A stretch of 64,000 nucleotides of DNA from Hysterium pulicare CBS 123377 (lineage: Eukaryota > Ascomycota > Dothideomycetes > Hysteriales > Hysteriaceae), in assembly GCA_000467715.1 (NCBI GenBank), contig AJFK01000597.1:186001-250000 (forward strand), in the 5' to 3' direction. Positions within the stretch are counted from its first letter, which is position 1, and every line of letters starts with the position of its first letter. Shown here one piece after another: positions 11,684 to 24,113 of the stretch. The notes beneath the pieces were generated by a model. That model did not search any database. It saw only the letters and a list, made by a program, of their open reading frames with translations, and was not told where the DNA came from. The position numbers and the translations under genes were made by a program.

Positions 11684-12547
11684 CTCTACCAATGATGGTT
11701 GAAAAAGTAGCTGTCATCAATTTGAGATCGGAGAGAAGGCAGACAATGTGTGCTATTTGACAGAGCTATGGTAATCAGGACTCCTCGTCTCGTTAGATTA
11801 GAGCTGTGGCGTCTTCCAGGTGGATCCGAAAATAGCTGGATTTGGAGGCCATATTACAACTCAGGCTTTGCATACATCATGAGTAATGGCCCGCTCGGAA
11901 TTCTAAAGCCTATACTCTGTTTAGCAACATCCATACCGAACAAGGTAGCAAATATCTGTATTGCAGCTGAGTAAGCTATACCTAACTCGCAAACACAACC
12001 CAGCTAATCTCTGAACACTGGTTGAAGAGCATATCTTGCTGTATGATGGTAACAACCCGGGTTCTGATATGCAAACAATAGTAACGCGTGACGGTCAAAA
12101 TCGACTCCGCTCCAATCCAGCAGGATAATGACTGGGATCTACAATTAGATATTGTCATCTAGCCGCTGTGGCTGTTCCACCAAGTACTGAATGCAGAGCC
12201 GGCTGGGCGTCTACGTGTGGGGGCCACGGACGTACTTCTTAAACCGCTAAGTTCGATTTACGAATCATTATTGAAGGCTATGGACATGATGACGGCAGAT
12301 GGATGAGGATACGGAAAGGTGGAAATGCCTCAAGATGGCACGGGAAGGGATATAACTGCAAACTGCGCTCTTCTGAAGCCTTCAATAAAGGCGTACAGCG
12401 TCGTGCAGATAGCCACAGGCCTGTGCTAGCACCTTTCCTGTTTAAGCTAGCGCGATAGGTCCATCGTACGGCATCTTTCCAAAGGTTCTCTCTGAACATT
12501 TAAACTTCCGAGGTCGACATTTGTGCTCTCAGTAATCATATCTGGTC
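11684..12547. other. divergent intergenic region, nothing recognised
   Basis: This gap separates the starts of the minus-strand membrane protein and the plus-strand Hly-III-like gene. The only sizeable open frame (about 11750-11974, plus) has no recognisable content. Promoters of both flanking genes presumably lie here. Confidence 0.5.
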
Positions 12548-14351
12548 ATGAGTAACAAACTTCATTCTCGAAAGGCTGCCACAATTCAGGTGCCATTGGT
12601 AGGATACTCCGATCTCCTCTAGTTATAATACTACAAACTAATGTTTAAAAGGCGTCTGACTCTCTCCTTGATCAGAAGACCAAGAGTTCTTTATTGACAT
12701 GGCATGACATACGTATATCTATCTACATCAAGAGTTATCGTTTTTCCTTGGATGACTGATTCGTACGCAAAGCGGGATGGTACCAGGACAACGAGTATAT
12801 CCTCTCCGGTTATAGAGCCATATCGAACTCCTGTAGACGTTCTCTTCGCAGTTTAACGCAATTGCACAACGAGACAGGTGAATGTTATTCATCCATCATA
12901 CAAGATGACCAAACTAATGAAAACTTTCTTCCAGTCAACATTTTCTCTCATCTGATTGGATCGGCACTATTCTTCATCCTTCCTATTCCAGTATATGCAA
13001 TATATTCACGATATGAGACAGCTTCAACGGCAGATATAATCGTCTTCTCGACTTTCTTCTTCGGGGTCGCAATATGCTTCCTACTTTCTGCGATGTAAGT
13101 TCAAGGGTCGTAGACTTAACTCCCCTCCCCCTCCGCTTTCGAAGTTATACATGCTCCAAGCCTATTTTTCAGCAAGGCTCCAAGCAGCCCGTCACTTTAA
13201 GAGCTCTTCACCGACCCAAACCGACCATTCAGACGTTTGTCATCGGATGATGAAGGGACTGGCGTAGCACTGAAAAGCCTACGAATTACATCATCTGCTG
13301 TGCTCTCGGGTTAATAACTATCTAGATTTCACATCTTCAACAACCACAGCGAAGAAGTCCATGTCTTTGGAAACCAACTGGACTATGTAGGTGACCACAT
13401 CCCTATACGTTCTACAACACGTCGCTGACACCAGCAAGCTGGGGATTGTCATCTTGATGTGGGGATCAACTATTCGTACGCATTCACCCAACCGCATTTT
13501 AATCTTCTTATTCTAATCACAGTCAGCATGCATTTACTATGGATTCTTCTGTGATCCAAATCTTCAGGTCGCCTACTATAGCTTGGTAAGTCTCCTTCTC
13601 CTACCTTCTCCGCCCTACTTCGTATTATGTAGCACATTGGTACTGTGAGAATGAATCAGATTTCTTCCCTATGCCGAATCAGACTCAAGTATAGCATTAC
13701 TATACAGCAACTGGCAAGGCTCGCAAAAGGCATTTGTGTCTCGTCACTGAGCTCGAACCTATTCCATGGAGCGCAATAGCTGTCATATCAAAGAAGAGAC
13801 ATACCCAAAGATGTCAAAACTAAAGCGACCTATTACTCATTCTGCCAATCCCACCCATTAACTAACATGTTATCAAACCAATTTTAGGTCTCCATACTCG
13901 CCCTTGCTTGCATCTACGCAACACTCGACCCAAGTTTTCGTAACCCTAAATACCGCGCCTTCCGTTCCCTGATGTATGCCGGTCTCGGCCTCTCTTTCAT
14001 CATTCCCATTATGCATGGACTCATCAAGTATGGATGGGAGACGCAGTTGTGGAGGATGAGTCTCGATTGGATGGCACTAATGGCGACTTTCAATCTTACT
14101 GGGGCTACTCTTTATGCATTTAGGGTAAGGGAATCTAGGGAGCGAGTGAGGTATTTGTTTTGATAGAGACACGCTAACGAGTACTTGATTATGAATAGAT
14201 TCCCGAGAAATGGTATCCGACACGTTATGATATCTTTGGCGCCAGTCATCAGATAATGCATGTACTTGTTGTTTTTGCGGGAATTGCGCATTTGTTTGGG
14301 TTACTGAGGGCTTTTGATCATTTACATGGGCAAGATATGCCTTGTAGTTAA
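12548..14351 (+). CDS. Hly-III/adiponectin-receptor-like seven-helix membrane protein
   Basis: Nine exons were rebuilt: 12548-12589, 12652-12712, 12773-12877, 12935-13094, 13326-13386, 13439-13475, 13527-13585, 13888-14124 and 14199-14351. They give 304 aa with every phase consistent. Diagnostic segments in order are LLTWHDIPGWYQDNEYILSG, the LHNETVNIFSHLIGS motif, FSTFFFGVAICFLLSA, FHIFNNHSEEVHVFGNQLDY, LGIVILMWGSTIPCIYYGF, and the C-terminal FGASHQIMHVLVVFAGIAH with the family's paired histidines. The family (PAQR; yeast Izh proteins) are zinc-binding seven-helix proteins linked to lipid, sterol and zinc metabolism, possibly ceramidases. The first exon (14 codons) and first intron are the least certain parts. 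Introns 4 (231 bp) and 7 (302 bp) are unusually long for the window. Confidence 0.85.
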
Positions 14352-15753
14352 CGATGTGTATGAGACGCAGTTTAAATAGTTGGCCGGATGAGATGCAGCT
14401 ATTCTTATATTCATCCACTCCGAAGAACTTTTGAATCTACATATTCCAGTGATCAAATGCTGCGTGCATTACAAGAAAGAACGGTCTATACATGCCCTTG
14501 TGCGCCTAATTCCGTGCCACTAATTGTAATTGAAATCATATCCAAATTCATCCGATAAACCGAAAGTGCACCTCCCAGGTACCGTTTTATAGCACGCCGA
14601 GAATCCCTCTCCAGAAAGTGACAGAACCCCTTCTATTAATCCGTCATGCGTATATATACCATACGTGAATCGTAGTAATCGTACAAATACCGTTTAATCG
14701 ATATTGAAAACCACCCGGGAAATGCCCAAAGGTCGTAGAATAACCAAAAAAGTCAATATTCATGGTAAACAGTAGTAATAACGATGAAGACTGATGGAAA
14801 TAATATGCACTACAGTGCTAAGAATGGTTGGGTATAGGTGTAAATATAGCTAGTGAAGTGTATGCAATGTCGATGGAAGAGCTCAATTGTTGATGTGATG
14901 CTGGCATTGGTTCATAGGGAGAGGTTGATCGAAGTCAGACATGCCGCCAAGTATGTGATGGGGGCAATGGCATAGCGGTGGGTGTCTTCAATCTCGGTAG
15001 ATTGAAGCCAGGGCCATCCGAGCTACCTGCCTCTTGGGAGTCTTGACGATGACCGGGCAGTTCAGGCATGGACTCGTCCTGGTCATAGCCCAATGGAAGC
15101 GAGGATAACATCTCTGTGGATGTTGTTGGCAATGTTCGTGATCATGAGAAACGAGTCCTGCAGCCTTTTGGGGGATTGCTTTGAGACCCGATAAAGAAGC
15201 TTTTTGTAACACTACTCGCGTAGAGATAATGATCGATGTAGCTTTCCTTTCTTTCGATAATTCGTAGCTCTTACTTAACGAATACGTTCCACTCCTTTTG
15301 CTTGCCAGCGCTCAAACATTGAAAATCAGGACTTACAAACTAGCTAACGGCAGGAAGCAGAGTCGTCTTCAACGAAGCATCACATGCTATAATCCAGCAA
15401 CACTCGCGCCGCTAGCTCTCAGTAAGCATGCTGCCTTAGCACAGTGATTGCACGTGGAGCACTATTCAAGTAGTCTTCACGCGTTTTGTTGTTCGAGGAC
15501 AGCGACTCATTTGTGTGCTGTCATTGATGATGGAGAAGAAGGGTATATTGGAAGCCCTCATATCATCTTAAAACTTGAGGATGTGTGGCATCCACCGAGC
15601 TGATAGTACTTTTCCAGCCCTTCTATTTCCTAACGCCTGGGAATGCTGTTATGGTGCGACAACTCCTGTTAAGACGTAAACATTAGTCATATCCGCGTGG
15701 GCGTACAAGTGGAAATCCTCTATGCATCCCAATGGCGGAATCGAGAAATCGAT
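14352..15753. other. convergent intergenic region, no convincing gene
   Basis: This gap lies between the 3' ends of the Hly-III-like gene and MRT4. Minus-strand open frames near 14935-15212 begin with non-ATG codons and show no family motif. I see nothing that I can call. Confidence 0.45.
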
Positions 15754-16563
15754 CTACTCTTCCATCGCTTCTACCTCCTTCACCTCCTGAGTCGCTGCGG
15801 AATAGTACCTGTATCGCTTGGTCAGCACCGGCCTCTGAAAGGATCATATTAGACATACGCTTTCATGTCGACCTTGAACTCTGCCATAGCGACACCGAAC
15901 ATTTTCAAGAGAGCTGTTTGATGACTATTTAATGTCTCACCCTCCTTACACACTGTGTAATCTGAATCCAGTACCACCTTCCCTTTCACAAGCTTTGTTG
16001 GCATTCCCCATTTCCGTACAGTGACCTCTAGGGAATGTGGCAATGGTACATCATCATCTGCAGGTAGCTCTCCCCCTCTTGAGTATACTACTCCAGCTGG
16101 AACAGTGAACGTTTGGGTCGCAGGAATGCCTGCTCGGGCGTAGTCGGTTTGAGAATACGAAGAAAAATGTTCAAGCACATCCTTGGGTTCTCTTGATGTA
16201 AACAGCAGCCCGACGTTGCCACTAAGGTGTGGAGTTAAGGATGAGAGGTTTGGGAGGTGTTCGTCGGAGGCTTCTTGGCCAAGGGCTTTAGCCATTACTT
16301 TTGTCTTGCCGAAAAATATTCTGGACTAAGATTAGTCTTGCAAATTGAGGGCGTATAGAAAAACCCCCATACCGGCTATCTGAGAACTCTGACCGGACTT
16401 CTTTCAAGTAGGTATTCCTCATATTCTCTACGGAAAAGACGAAGATGTACTGGTATTTGTCTGCTGCTTCGCGCACATTTGCAAAGAGCTTTTGAGATAA
16501 CTCTTTCCCTTTCTTGTCGGTTTTAGATAGGTGGACAACCTTCGCACGCTTTGACTTGGGCAT
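15754..16563 (-). CDS. MRT4: ribosome assembly factor Mrt4
   Basis: Three exons, 16563-16373, 16320-15859 and 15808-15754, give 235 aa; the introns are 52 and 50 bp. ATG 16563 opens MPKSKRAKVVHLSKTDKKGKE, the classic Mrt4 start. Next come the uL10-like core (YIFVFSVENMRNTYLKEVR, then FFGKTKVMAKALG across intron 1), GLLFTSREPKDV, and the insert with AGIPATQTFTVPAGVV. The last exon (YYSAATQEVKEVEAMEE) joins through a strong GTATGT donor; without it the frame stops at once after MKAYV. Mrt4 is the nucleolar paralogue of stalk protein uL10 (P0) that holds its place on pre-60S particles until exchange in the cytoplasm. The gene diverges from MDM10. Confidence 0.92.
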
Positions 16564-16768
16564 CTTGGTGATGTTGACGTGATATGCGCAACTGATTCTG
16601 TGGACCTAAGAAAGTTGATCTCAAAAATAATGCGGGAACTTTTCCGGGCAGAAGCGAAGGCGGCGTTACGTAAGGCCGATCACTTCTCTGGTTGGCTGGT
16701 CTTTCACGAAACCTATACATCGCCAAAACCTCATCTCTGGCTCAGAATGCTGTACGGAGCCTTGAGCG
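16564..16768. promoter_or_regulatory. divergent promoter between MRT4 and MDM10
   Basis: Only 205 bp separate the two ATGs, so both leaders and promoters must fit here. No clear TATA box is visible. Confidence 0.5.
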
Positions 16769-18051
16769 ATGTTAGAGTTTATGGAATATATCCAAAATGC
16801 GTTCTATGAAGCTTCGCATTGGAATCGCGATAACTCTTACGGAACACTGACGGCAACTGCTCAGGGTATGTCAAAGTCATTCCTCCCGGAGTTCCCAATT
16901 GACTGGTTTGCGACAGGTTTACTCGATTTTGAGACCCCTCGAGGCCTGCGGTTACACATTTCTTCCCTCGCCGCGCCACATTTCGCCACATCCTATACGG
17001 TAGGAAGCGTCGGGGTTGTCGATGGCTCCGTATCCTACCTATACTCCTCACTCGCTCTTCAGAGGAGTGCTAAGAGCTCCGATATAAATCTACACCGTGT
17101 TATTAGAGGCTACCGTCATTTACAAGAGCTTCGAAGGCCAGATGAAGATTGGTGGTGGGAATTATGGCATAGCGGGAGACGCATTGACCGAAGGGGTGAG
17201 TCTGGTGCTGCCCGCTCGTGTCCAATTTTGCTAAGGACTGAGCAGATACCCTTCTTTATGGACGAATATTTCTCCCTCAGTCCACTCTAGAGGCCCTTTA
17301 CCTACGGAGACTCTCTCCTACTAAACAGCTAAGAATTTCCGCCGTGAGCGACTCGACTCTTAATAATGGAGGCACCATTCTCGCTCTCCTTCAGAACGAC
17401 GTTGGGAAATACAGCACAGAGTACATGTATAGCACGGATAGCGGCCTTCTCGGACTTCGTGGCCTCTATAATTTTGGGCCTGACCCACGGATTGGGGCGA
17501 CAGTTCCCGGAAGTGACTCAGAAATCACTGAACCCGTACATGGCCGTTTCAGCGCAGGGGCAGAAGTCTACTATGGACTTCTCAATAAGAGCGGCGGGAT
17601 CAGCACTGGATTGCGCTTCACAACCTTGCCCCAGCATACTGGATTCCCGTACACAATGACGCTTACCCTAAATCCTCTTATGGGAAACTTGTCATCGACG
17701 TATGCGGTCAAGGCGGGCCAGAATTTAGCATTATGCTCACGATTTGACTTCAATTTCTACTCATACGAAAGCGATTTACAGCTGGGATGCGAGCTATGGC
17801 GTAAGAGACGGAATTCAGACTTAGAATGGGCAGTTAAGAAGATACGGCCCGATTGGAAAGGACCATCCTCAGCTGTAGGTGAGGACGTGGCAGGAATATT
17901 GAAAGCCCGCGTGGATCAGAACTGGAGGATAGGCGTGCTTTGGGAGGGGCGAATTAAGGAGCTACTCTTCACGCTGGGCGCCAGCATCGATTTGAAGAGA
18001 AGAGATCAAATCTTCAGAGCTGTTGGTGTAGAGTTGCAATACTCTTCATAA
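16769..18051 (+). CDS. MDM10: mitochondrial outer-membrane beta-barrel Mdm10
   Basis: Two exons, 16769-17195 and 17246-18051, give 410 aa; the 50-bp intron has a GTGAGT donor. ATG 16769 opens [24 protein letters not shown], the hallmark of Mdm10. Strong family blocks follow: [29 protein letters not shown], the [16 protein letters not shown] segment just before the intron, then [13 protein letters not shown] just after it, and [21 protein letters not shown]. The end is barrel-like with alternating hydrophobic residues ([10 protein letters not shown]). Mdm10 is a subunit of the ERMES ER-mitochondria tether and also works with the SAM complex in beta-barrel assembly. Confidence 0.95.
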
Positions 18052-20121
18052 GGAAATGAGATCAAATCTGTGGGGTATGCACTATGCATCACACAGCAAA
18101 GGTCCAATATGCTTTCTTAACGAAGTGAAATGTTTCCATTGCTGCAGACGCCTCAATGCCTCACAATCCCATTGATGATCGGACTCTGTAATCCCGCATG
18201 TTTTCCATTTTTCCATCAACTACTAACTAAGCTTTTCTGTACGAACAATTACTTGAACCTCGGGAGCCCTGACTCTGAAACAGGCTGTGGGGTACGTCGT
18301 TAAAGTGTGCTCAATTGGTCTTCAATGCGAGTGGCGTCATGGCTGTATCACGTCGTTCCAGAAAATTACCACTCTGCTAACGGAGAGTGACCCTCCAAGC
18401 GCTGAATCTGCAGTGGAAGGCTGCCGGCAACAATTGATCTCGGCAAGACCCAAACATCGATATCTTGAAGGGTCAGCGCTCAAGAGTTCAATGCTTTAGG
18501 TGAACTTCTCGGAAGCTACTAATGCCTAGGATACTACCTTAAGTATGAGCCTGGAAGCCTCAGGCGAGTCATCCATTAATATAATGTTGATCTATACGAG
18601 ATGTTTTGCACGAGGTAGCTACCACGCTTAAACTCCACATCTCTTACTGGAAAGAGTCGTACCTATTGATGACATTTCGTGCAGAAGGATAGATGATTTC
18701 GGCCCCCATGCCAAGATGTATGTAGCTTAAACGGTCGGGTCGACTTCCCACTGTCAACTCGGACTACGCCGATGTCGATTGGGAGGCGAAGCGTTTCCTC
18801 CGATTCTCATCGGAGTCAGCATTGCGGAGCATCAGCAGAAGGAAAGTTTGAAAAGCGGAAAAACGGCATGGTCATGCCACTTCTAGGGGGAGTTGTTTTC
18901 AACTGCGGGACCTCGAGCTGCCTGAAGGAATGTCAGGATTTCCCAGACGGCGTTGCTTGGTGGGTAAATGGACCGACTATTCTCGAACGACGAGAAGAAT
19001 TATGCCCATTCTCAAACCTCGACGACCAAGTGAAAAGTGCCCAGCAATCGGGGATCGGGTGCACGCATATAGCCGTGCGCGTGTTTGGAGGGCAAGGGCA
19101 GCCCTGGCATGAGTGTCTCCTGAGGCGGTGGTTCGCCGTGGCCCAGCGTGCCAGCAGCCCACTCGATCCCAGCAAGGCATCGCGACACGGACGAAGGCGA
19201 GGGGGCAGTTGCGCCGAGCCGTGTCGTTGCTCGAACAGCACTGAGCAGCCTACCACTGCCTGCCTTGGCAGAGCCGTGGAAGTGGTGCCCGTTGCCGGCT
19301 CAGCAGGGCAGAAGTATCGAAAAGCCGTTGGAGCGAGCGTGGTACCTGGCTCAGACAGCAGTTCTCTATACACATATTAATTGGGACACTGCGAATAGGC
19401 CCTCAGGCTGGCGCGTAGGCTGACGGGTTGGCGTCTTTTTATAGGGTGTTTGGTGTCTATGCTCGCAGTAGTTGCTTCGCCTGCACAACCCCGACGCCTG
19501 GGCGCCCGATCGGGCTAGCGGTCCCCCTTTGAGAAGCCTCCTTCATTTCTCTCTCGCTCCCACCAGCCCTGAGCAAAGCCGCGACACTCATTAACATCCG
19601 TTCGATCTCCTCATCTCAGATTTCGCATCGTCACCACTCTGGTCGGTGCGATCTCTATCACGTTCTCTTCTCTCGTCTTTCTAGCTTTCCGCGAGCAGCT
19701 GTCACTCCTTTCGGCTCTCGCTCACATTCATTCATTCAGCCACTTCAGTTTGGGCTCTGCCTGTCCCCTCCTTAGTCTCACGACTCAGTTCAATATCATT
19801 TCGCGGCTTCAACATCGCATCGCTCTAGGTCGATCAGCTTTCCCTGCTCCCAGTCAGCAGTAACTTCTTTGTTCTATTCAAGCACGCCTGGACGGTGCCA
19901 CCGAGCCTCGATATTCTCGCGGAACCCCTACGCTCCTTTGGCCTCGATCCCGCGCCGGAAGCTTCAATCAAGCTCTATATTCTTTTAACTGTTATCCAGG
20001 ACCTGGCCTATTACTCCTCACGATTTTTACGACAAGCTATAGACTTAGGTGGCCAGCGCACCTCTCATACAACCCGTCCCACGAAGCCTACCGAGGCTCT
20101 GGTACACATTCATAGATTTCC
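18052..20121. other. 2 kb upstream of the homeobox gene, likely long leader/promoter
   Basis: No convincing gene was found. The stretch from about 19440 to 20121 is pyrimidine-rich with many CTC/TCT words, as in long fungal 5' leaders. A TTTTTATAGGG string lies at about 19436-19446 and could be a TATA element. An ATG-initiated open frame of 202 codons (18772-19380) has skewed composition and no recognisable domain, so I do not call it. Another open frame ends with its TGA overlapping the homeobox ATG, but it lacks an ATG start. Confidence 0.45.
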
Positions 20122-21975
20122 ATGATGCAGCAACCCGACGAGACCATGGTGTCTACCACACCATCTCCGTCTGCTTCCGTCTCCACACCCCACAGCAGCT
20201 CCGCTACTCGCCGACCTCCTCGTAAGAGTACCCTTACTCAGCAGCAGAAAAACCAAAAGAGACAGAGGGCAACTCAGGATCAATTGATCACGCTAGAGGT
20301 GGAATTCAATAAGAACCCCACCCCTACGGCTGCTGTAAGAGAACGAATCGCACAAGACATCAACATGACCGAGCGATCGGTTCAGATCTGGTTCCAGAAT
20401 AGGTACGAAAGGATACTTCACACCTGGTGTGTATTCTCATACTTACGTCTAGCAGGCGAGCGAAAATAAAGAACATCGCAAAGAAGAGCATCGAAAGCGG
20501 CGAAGATTGCAACGATATCCCCGAATCAATGCGTCGATACCTCGCTATGCAAGCCATGGAGTCTGGAAAGACTCTTGGTAGAGATTTTCTCGGGCGCGCT
20601 GGAGGAGGAATGGCCGCGTACGGGAGTGGAGCGATGCTTCTCAACACTGATACGAGCTCCGCCAAAGTTGGTAAGTTTCGTACATTATTAAAACACACGA
20701 GTCATGACAGACAGTGCCTAACACGTCGTAGTCATCCACCATTTTGCATGTCGATCATTGAGCATTGGCACATGGCGTCGCGTTGGGCAGAGTGCAATGG
20801 ACCTCGTCATATTCTACTCACCCGAGAAGTGCTGCGTAACGTACTACATCAACAATGACTCAGCTGGATACAAGATCGAGTACCCTTTCTCGTACATCAA
20901 AAACATCTCCTTAGAAAATGGAGACATCGCAAGCAACGCAGAAGGCGCGTCACAACGACCTGGCGGACTAATTGTGGAACTTAATCGCCCACCCAATTTC
21001 TTCATGGACTCATCCGGGTCGGGTGGCTTTTACCAGTGTGGAGATTTCACAGAGGAGCAACAAGCGTCGCAAATTCTCGTGCATCATCTCGGCGGTCACC
21101 CTAAAGTCTTGAGCGGTCAATTAGCAAAACTTGTGTCGTTGGAATCGTTTCAGAGTCGACACAATATGTACGATCCGAACGCACTCGCTGTTTCGGCGCC
21201 AGTCTCGCCAATCAACCATCGCCCGGCCTCGCAACCAAACCACCTCGCACACCCTCACATGGGTATGTTTCACGATGGACCGTTCGGGCCTGGCTTGCAA
21301 CCCCGTGGACACAAACGTCAACGAAGTCGCTCGGTTCCTGTTGCAGTTGACTTCTCGATGCTCCGAAACCCGATGCCATCATTCCTCATCCAACAAGAGC
21401 CGTCGCCATATATTCCCAATCCGGAAATATTTGCTCCAATCCCTCAACATCATAACACGCATGGACCTATGGGACCTAACTTGAGCATTGATACGTCGGC
21501 AGGCTACGGCATGGACTACCGTCAGTATCCCATGTCTGCAACAACTGCGAACTCTCCATCTGAGTATGGCACACCGGCCTTCTTCAGCTCAGGACCTCCT
21601 ACGGACAATGTCCCTGCGTCTAACTTCAACATGCAATACAATATCCCATACATGAACTCCATGGGCCCACCTAGCATTCCGCACTCTGTCTCACCCATGC
21701 CAACGATGAGCCATCCCGATCCAGTCATCGCCAACCAATCTCCTCCTTTGACTTCCATGGGCCGTGATGGTTCCACAGACCTGTATCCAATGTCACATGA
21801 GAGCGCAGTGTCGGACGAGGCCCTGCAGCTATCAGACCTGTATGCGAAGCAGACACTGAATCTTCCCTTCCGGTCTCCACTAGAAGAGAATGTCGACGAC
21901 CTCGACATGCAGAACTTGGTGTCCTTCGGCACTATCGACCCTTCCAGCTTGTCACCGGAGAATCATCATCTGTGA
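20122..21975 (+). CDS. homeobox transcription factor (MoHTF1/Hoy1-like)
   Basis: Three exons, 20122-20402, 20456-20670 and 20732-21975, give 579 aa. The homeodomain occupies about residues 45-104 ([17 protein letters not shown] ... [19 protein letters not shown]), and intron 1 falls inside the NRR codons of helix 3, which confirms the junction. A second conserved block follows after intron 2: [35 protein letters not shown] and YPFSYIKNI. The rest is long, disordered and Pro/Ser/Met/Asn-rich. This combination matches the fungal homeobox regulator studied as HTF1/HOX2 in Magnaporthe and Fusarium (needed for conidiation) and related to Yarrowia HOY1 (hyphal growth). The assignment to that subfamily is from memory of its sequence. 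It acts in the nucleus as a DNA-binding regulator. Confidence 0.88.
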
Positions 21976-24113
21976 CGTTGAGCATTTCGGTGGCATGAAA
22001 GCTCGATCCTTTTCTGTTTCACTTGCATACTTAGCACTAATATCTGCATCGATCATGGCAATCCGGCTTGATTTACCTATGTATAGCCTCGAAAGAGGTC
22101 CAACAACATTCGCACTCGGCTCGATCTACCAGGTCAACACATAATTCTGGCTTCCCTTGACGTCTCGTAACATATTATTACCACAAGGCTCGAAATATTA
22201 CTATCATCCCTTCCGATACCTTATTCATCGACCGATATCCATTTCTCTCGATGAATGCTTAATTCTCAACACCTCCCTCGATAACGCAAACTGAACGACC
22301 ACCAAACTGCAGGATATCTTTTGGCGTAACACGGTTGTGAAAACGGCCGGAAACTTACTGAGGACGACGAGCTGGTGAAGCGTGTGCGGCGCCCCCTTGA
22401 AATCAAGGAGGACATCAGGAGAAGGTGTTGGTGGACCGTAAGAATCTGATTGCGCGCATTTCCTCTTTTTGTTCGATGTCTGTGACCGACTCTCTTACTT
22501 TTGCATCTTGCTGTTGCGAATTTTGTTGCGAATTTTGTTTGAAAGTGCGATTTTCTATGTGAGAATTTTCCTTTGTCGATGGAGCGTAGCGGAGGTGAAG
22601 AACCAAGATGCAGTAGTCTAGCCGCTGTGCGGGACACCCTATCTCCTATCTTAACTACAGAGCTATCAAACAGTCAAAGTTCGAACTCGAGGATATACAT
22701 GTGGGTGTGATGATGGCCATTCCAGCCATACATCAATTTTGTCTAGCTGCTTCTCTCGCACGCTGTGCGTGTTCTAGCAATACATCTTATCTGAGATTTG
22801 CTGGGCGGGTTCTTCTCTTCTTCGATATTTATTTTATTCTGGTTTCATTTTAGGGGCTATGCGACATGCTGGGGAATTAGTGGTAGTTCCAATACGAACA
22901 TTAATATCAAACTGGCCCTCTTGAGCTTGATAGTCATGTTGAGATAGCGGCATCTGGTACAATGTGTTCACCAGTCGTTGCTTTTGATGTTCGTCGTGAT
23001 GATGAGTGCAAGTTCGACATGGCCATCATCTTCTACCACGAAACTGGACTGGCTGCATACCATTATCTCAAAGGTTTCAATCTGCGAGGTGCTGCCCTGC
23101 CGCTAGTCAGGATCTGTCAGAATGCAGCCTGGACCGTTCGTGCGTCGTTCCTCCGAACAACAGGGGAAGGTCAGCTCTCCATTCGACTGCTGTGAGGCAC
23201 AGCGGGTAATAATATTCTGGAGGATCGTGCCTGGGCTATGGAAATGGATGGGGGGTAATTGACTTGCCCAGACGGGGACTTTGGAGGCCGTGGCTCCGGC
23301 TGACGATGGTCGTTTTTAGGGGGGTTTCCTTGGGTTGCTGTTGGTGCTGCCCCTGATGAGTCCCGCCTCGGGTTCCACTCGGGGCATTTCGCTTCACGGA
23401 CAAAAACCGAGTGGCGGGCCATGATTTGCATCTCATTTTACTTCAGCCCTCTAAAAAACCCTCCTCCCTCCATCTGCTCCCTCTTCATTTCGACACGAAT
23501 ACCGTCGCCGCCCTGCAGCCCTCCGCTACCGACAGCCCGTCCAACTGTGCAGCTGCGGACCAGGGAGGACTCCACGAGTAGCGCATTCGAGATCGAGTGT
23601 CGGCGCTAGTGCCCGAGTCTTCAAAGAGCAGCTCTGCGCCACAATCACGACTCTGGCGCCGCTGCAGCTGTCACTTCGTTTCGACCGGCATTGAGACTCG
23701 AGGAACAAGGGAAAGGGGAAAAGGGAACAACTTGCTTGTTGGGCAGACTGAAGCTGTGAGTAATACTGAAGGCTGCACATCGACCGCAACATCCGTCGCT
23801 TCCTATCCGGAGCTGCCGGCGTCCTCAAAATAGGACAAGACTTGACTGTTCCCTCCTCCCTTCAAACACCTTTTCCCGCTCGTGTCTGCCACTATTCCAC
23901 TTTGCATTCTCAATTGTCGCCATACTAATACCTCAGCTTCCTCTAGTAAATTTACCTGCCTCTACCTCCAACCGGTCCTGCCTTAACCACCTCACCGCCA
24001 CAATCCTGACGACAATTGGCAACGTGCAGCGGCTGAGCACTGAAGACACGCAATCAAAACGCCAATTCTACTCAGCGAAACCACAATAAAGCTACAAGTA
24101 TAGACTGATTGCA
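21976..24113. other. intergenic region before LCB2
   Basis: About 2.1 kb holds the 3' UTR of the homeobox gene and the leader of LCB2. The last 250 bp or so are strongly pyrimidine-rich. A small direct repeat occurs near 22512-22540. No open frame looks coding. Confidence 0.5.
22512..22540. repeat. two tandem copies of a GTTGCGAATTTT unit
   Basis: Two adjacent copies of a roughly 12-bp unit are followed by a partial third (GTTTG). It lies in intergenic DNA and no function is apparent. Confidence 0.6.

Noticed and set aside
18772-19380. ATG-initiated open frame of 202 codons upstream of the homeobox gene
   Set aside because: Its composition is skewed, several other frames are also open across it, and no domain or motif is recognisable. 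It is more likely leader or promoter DNA.
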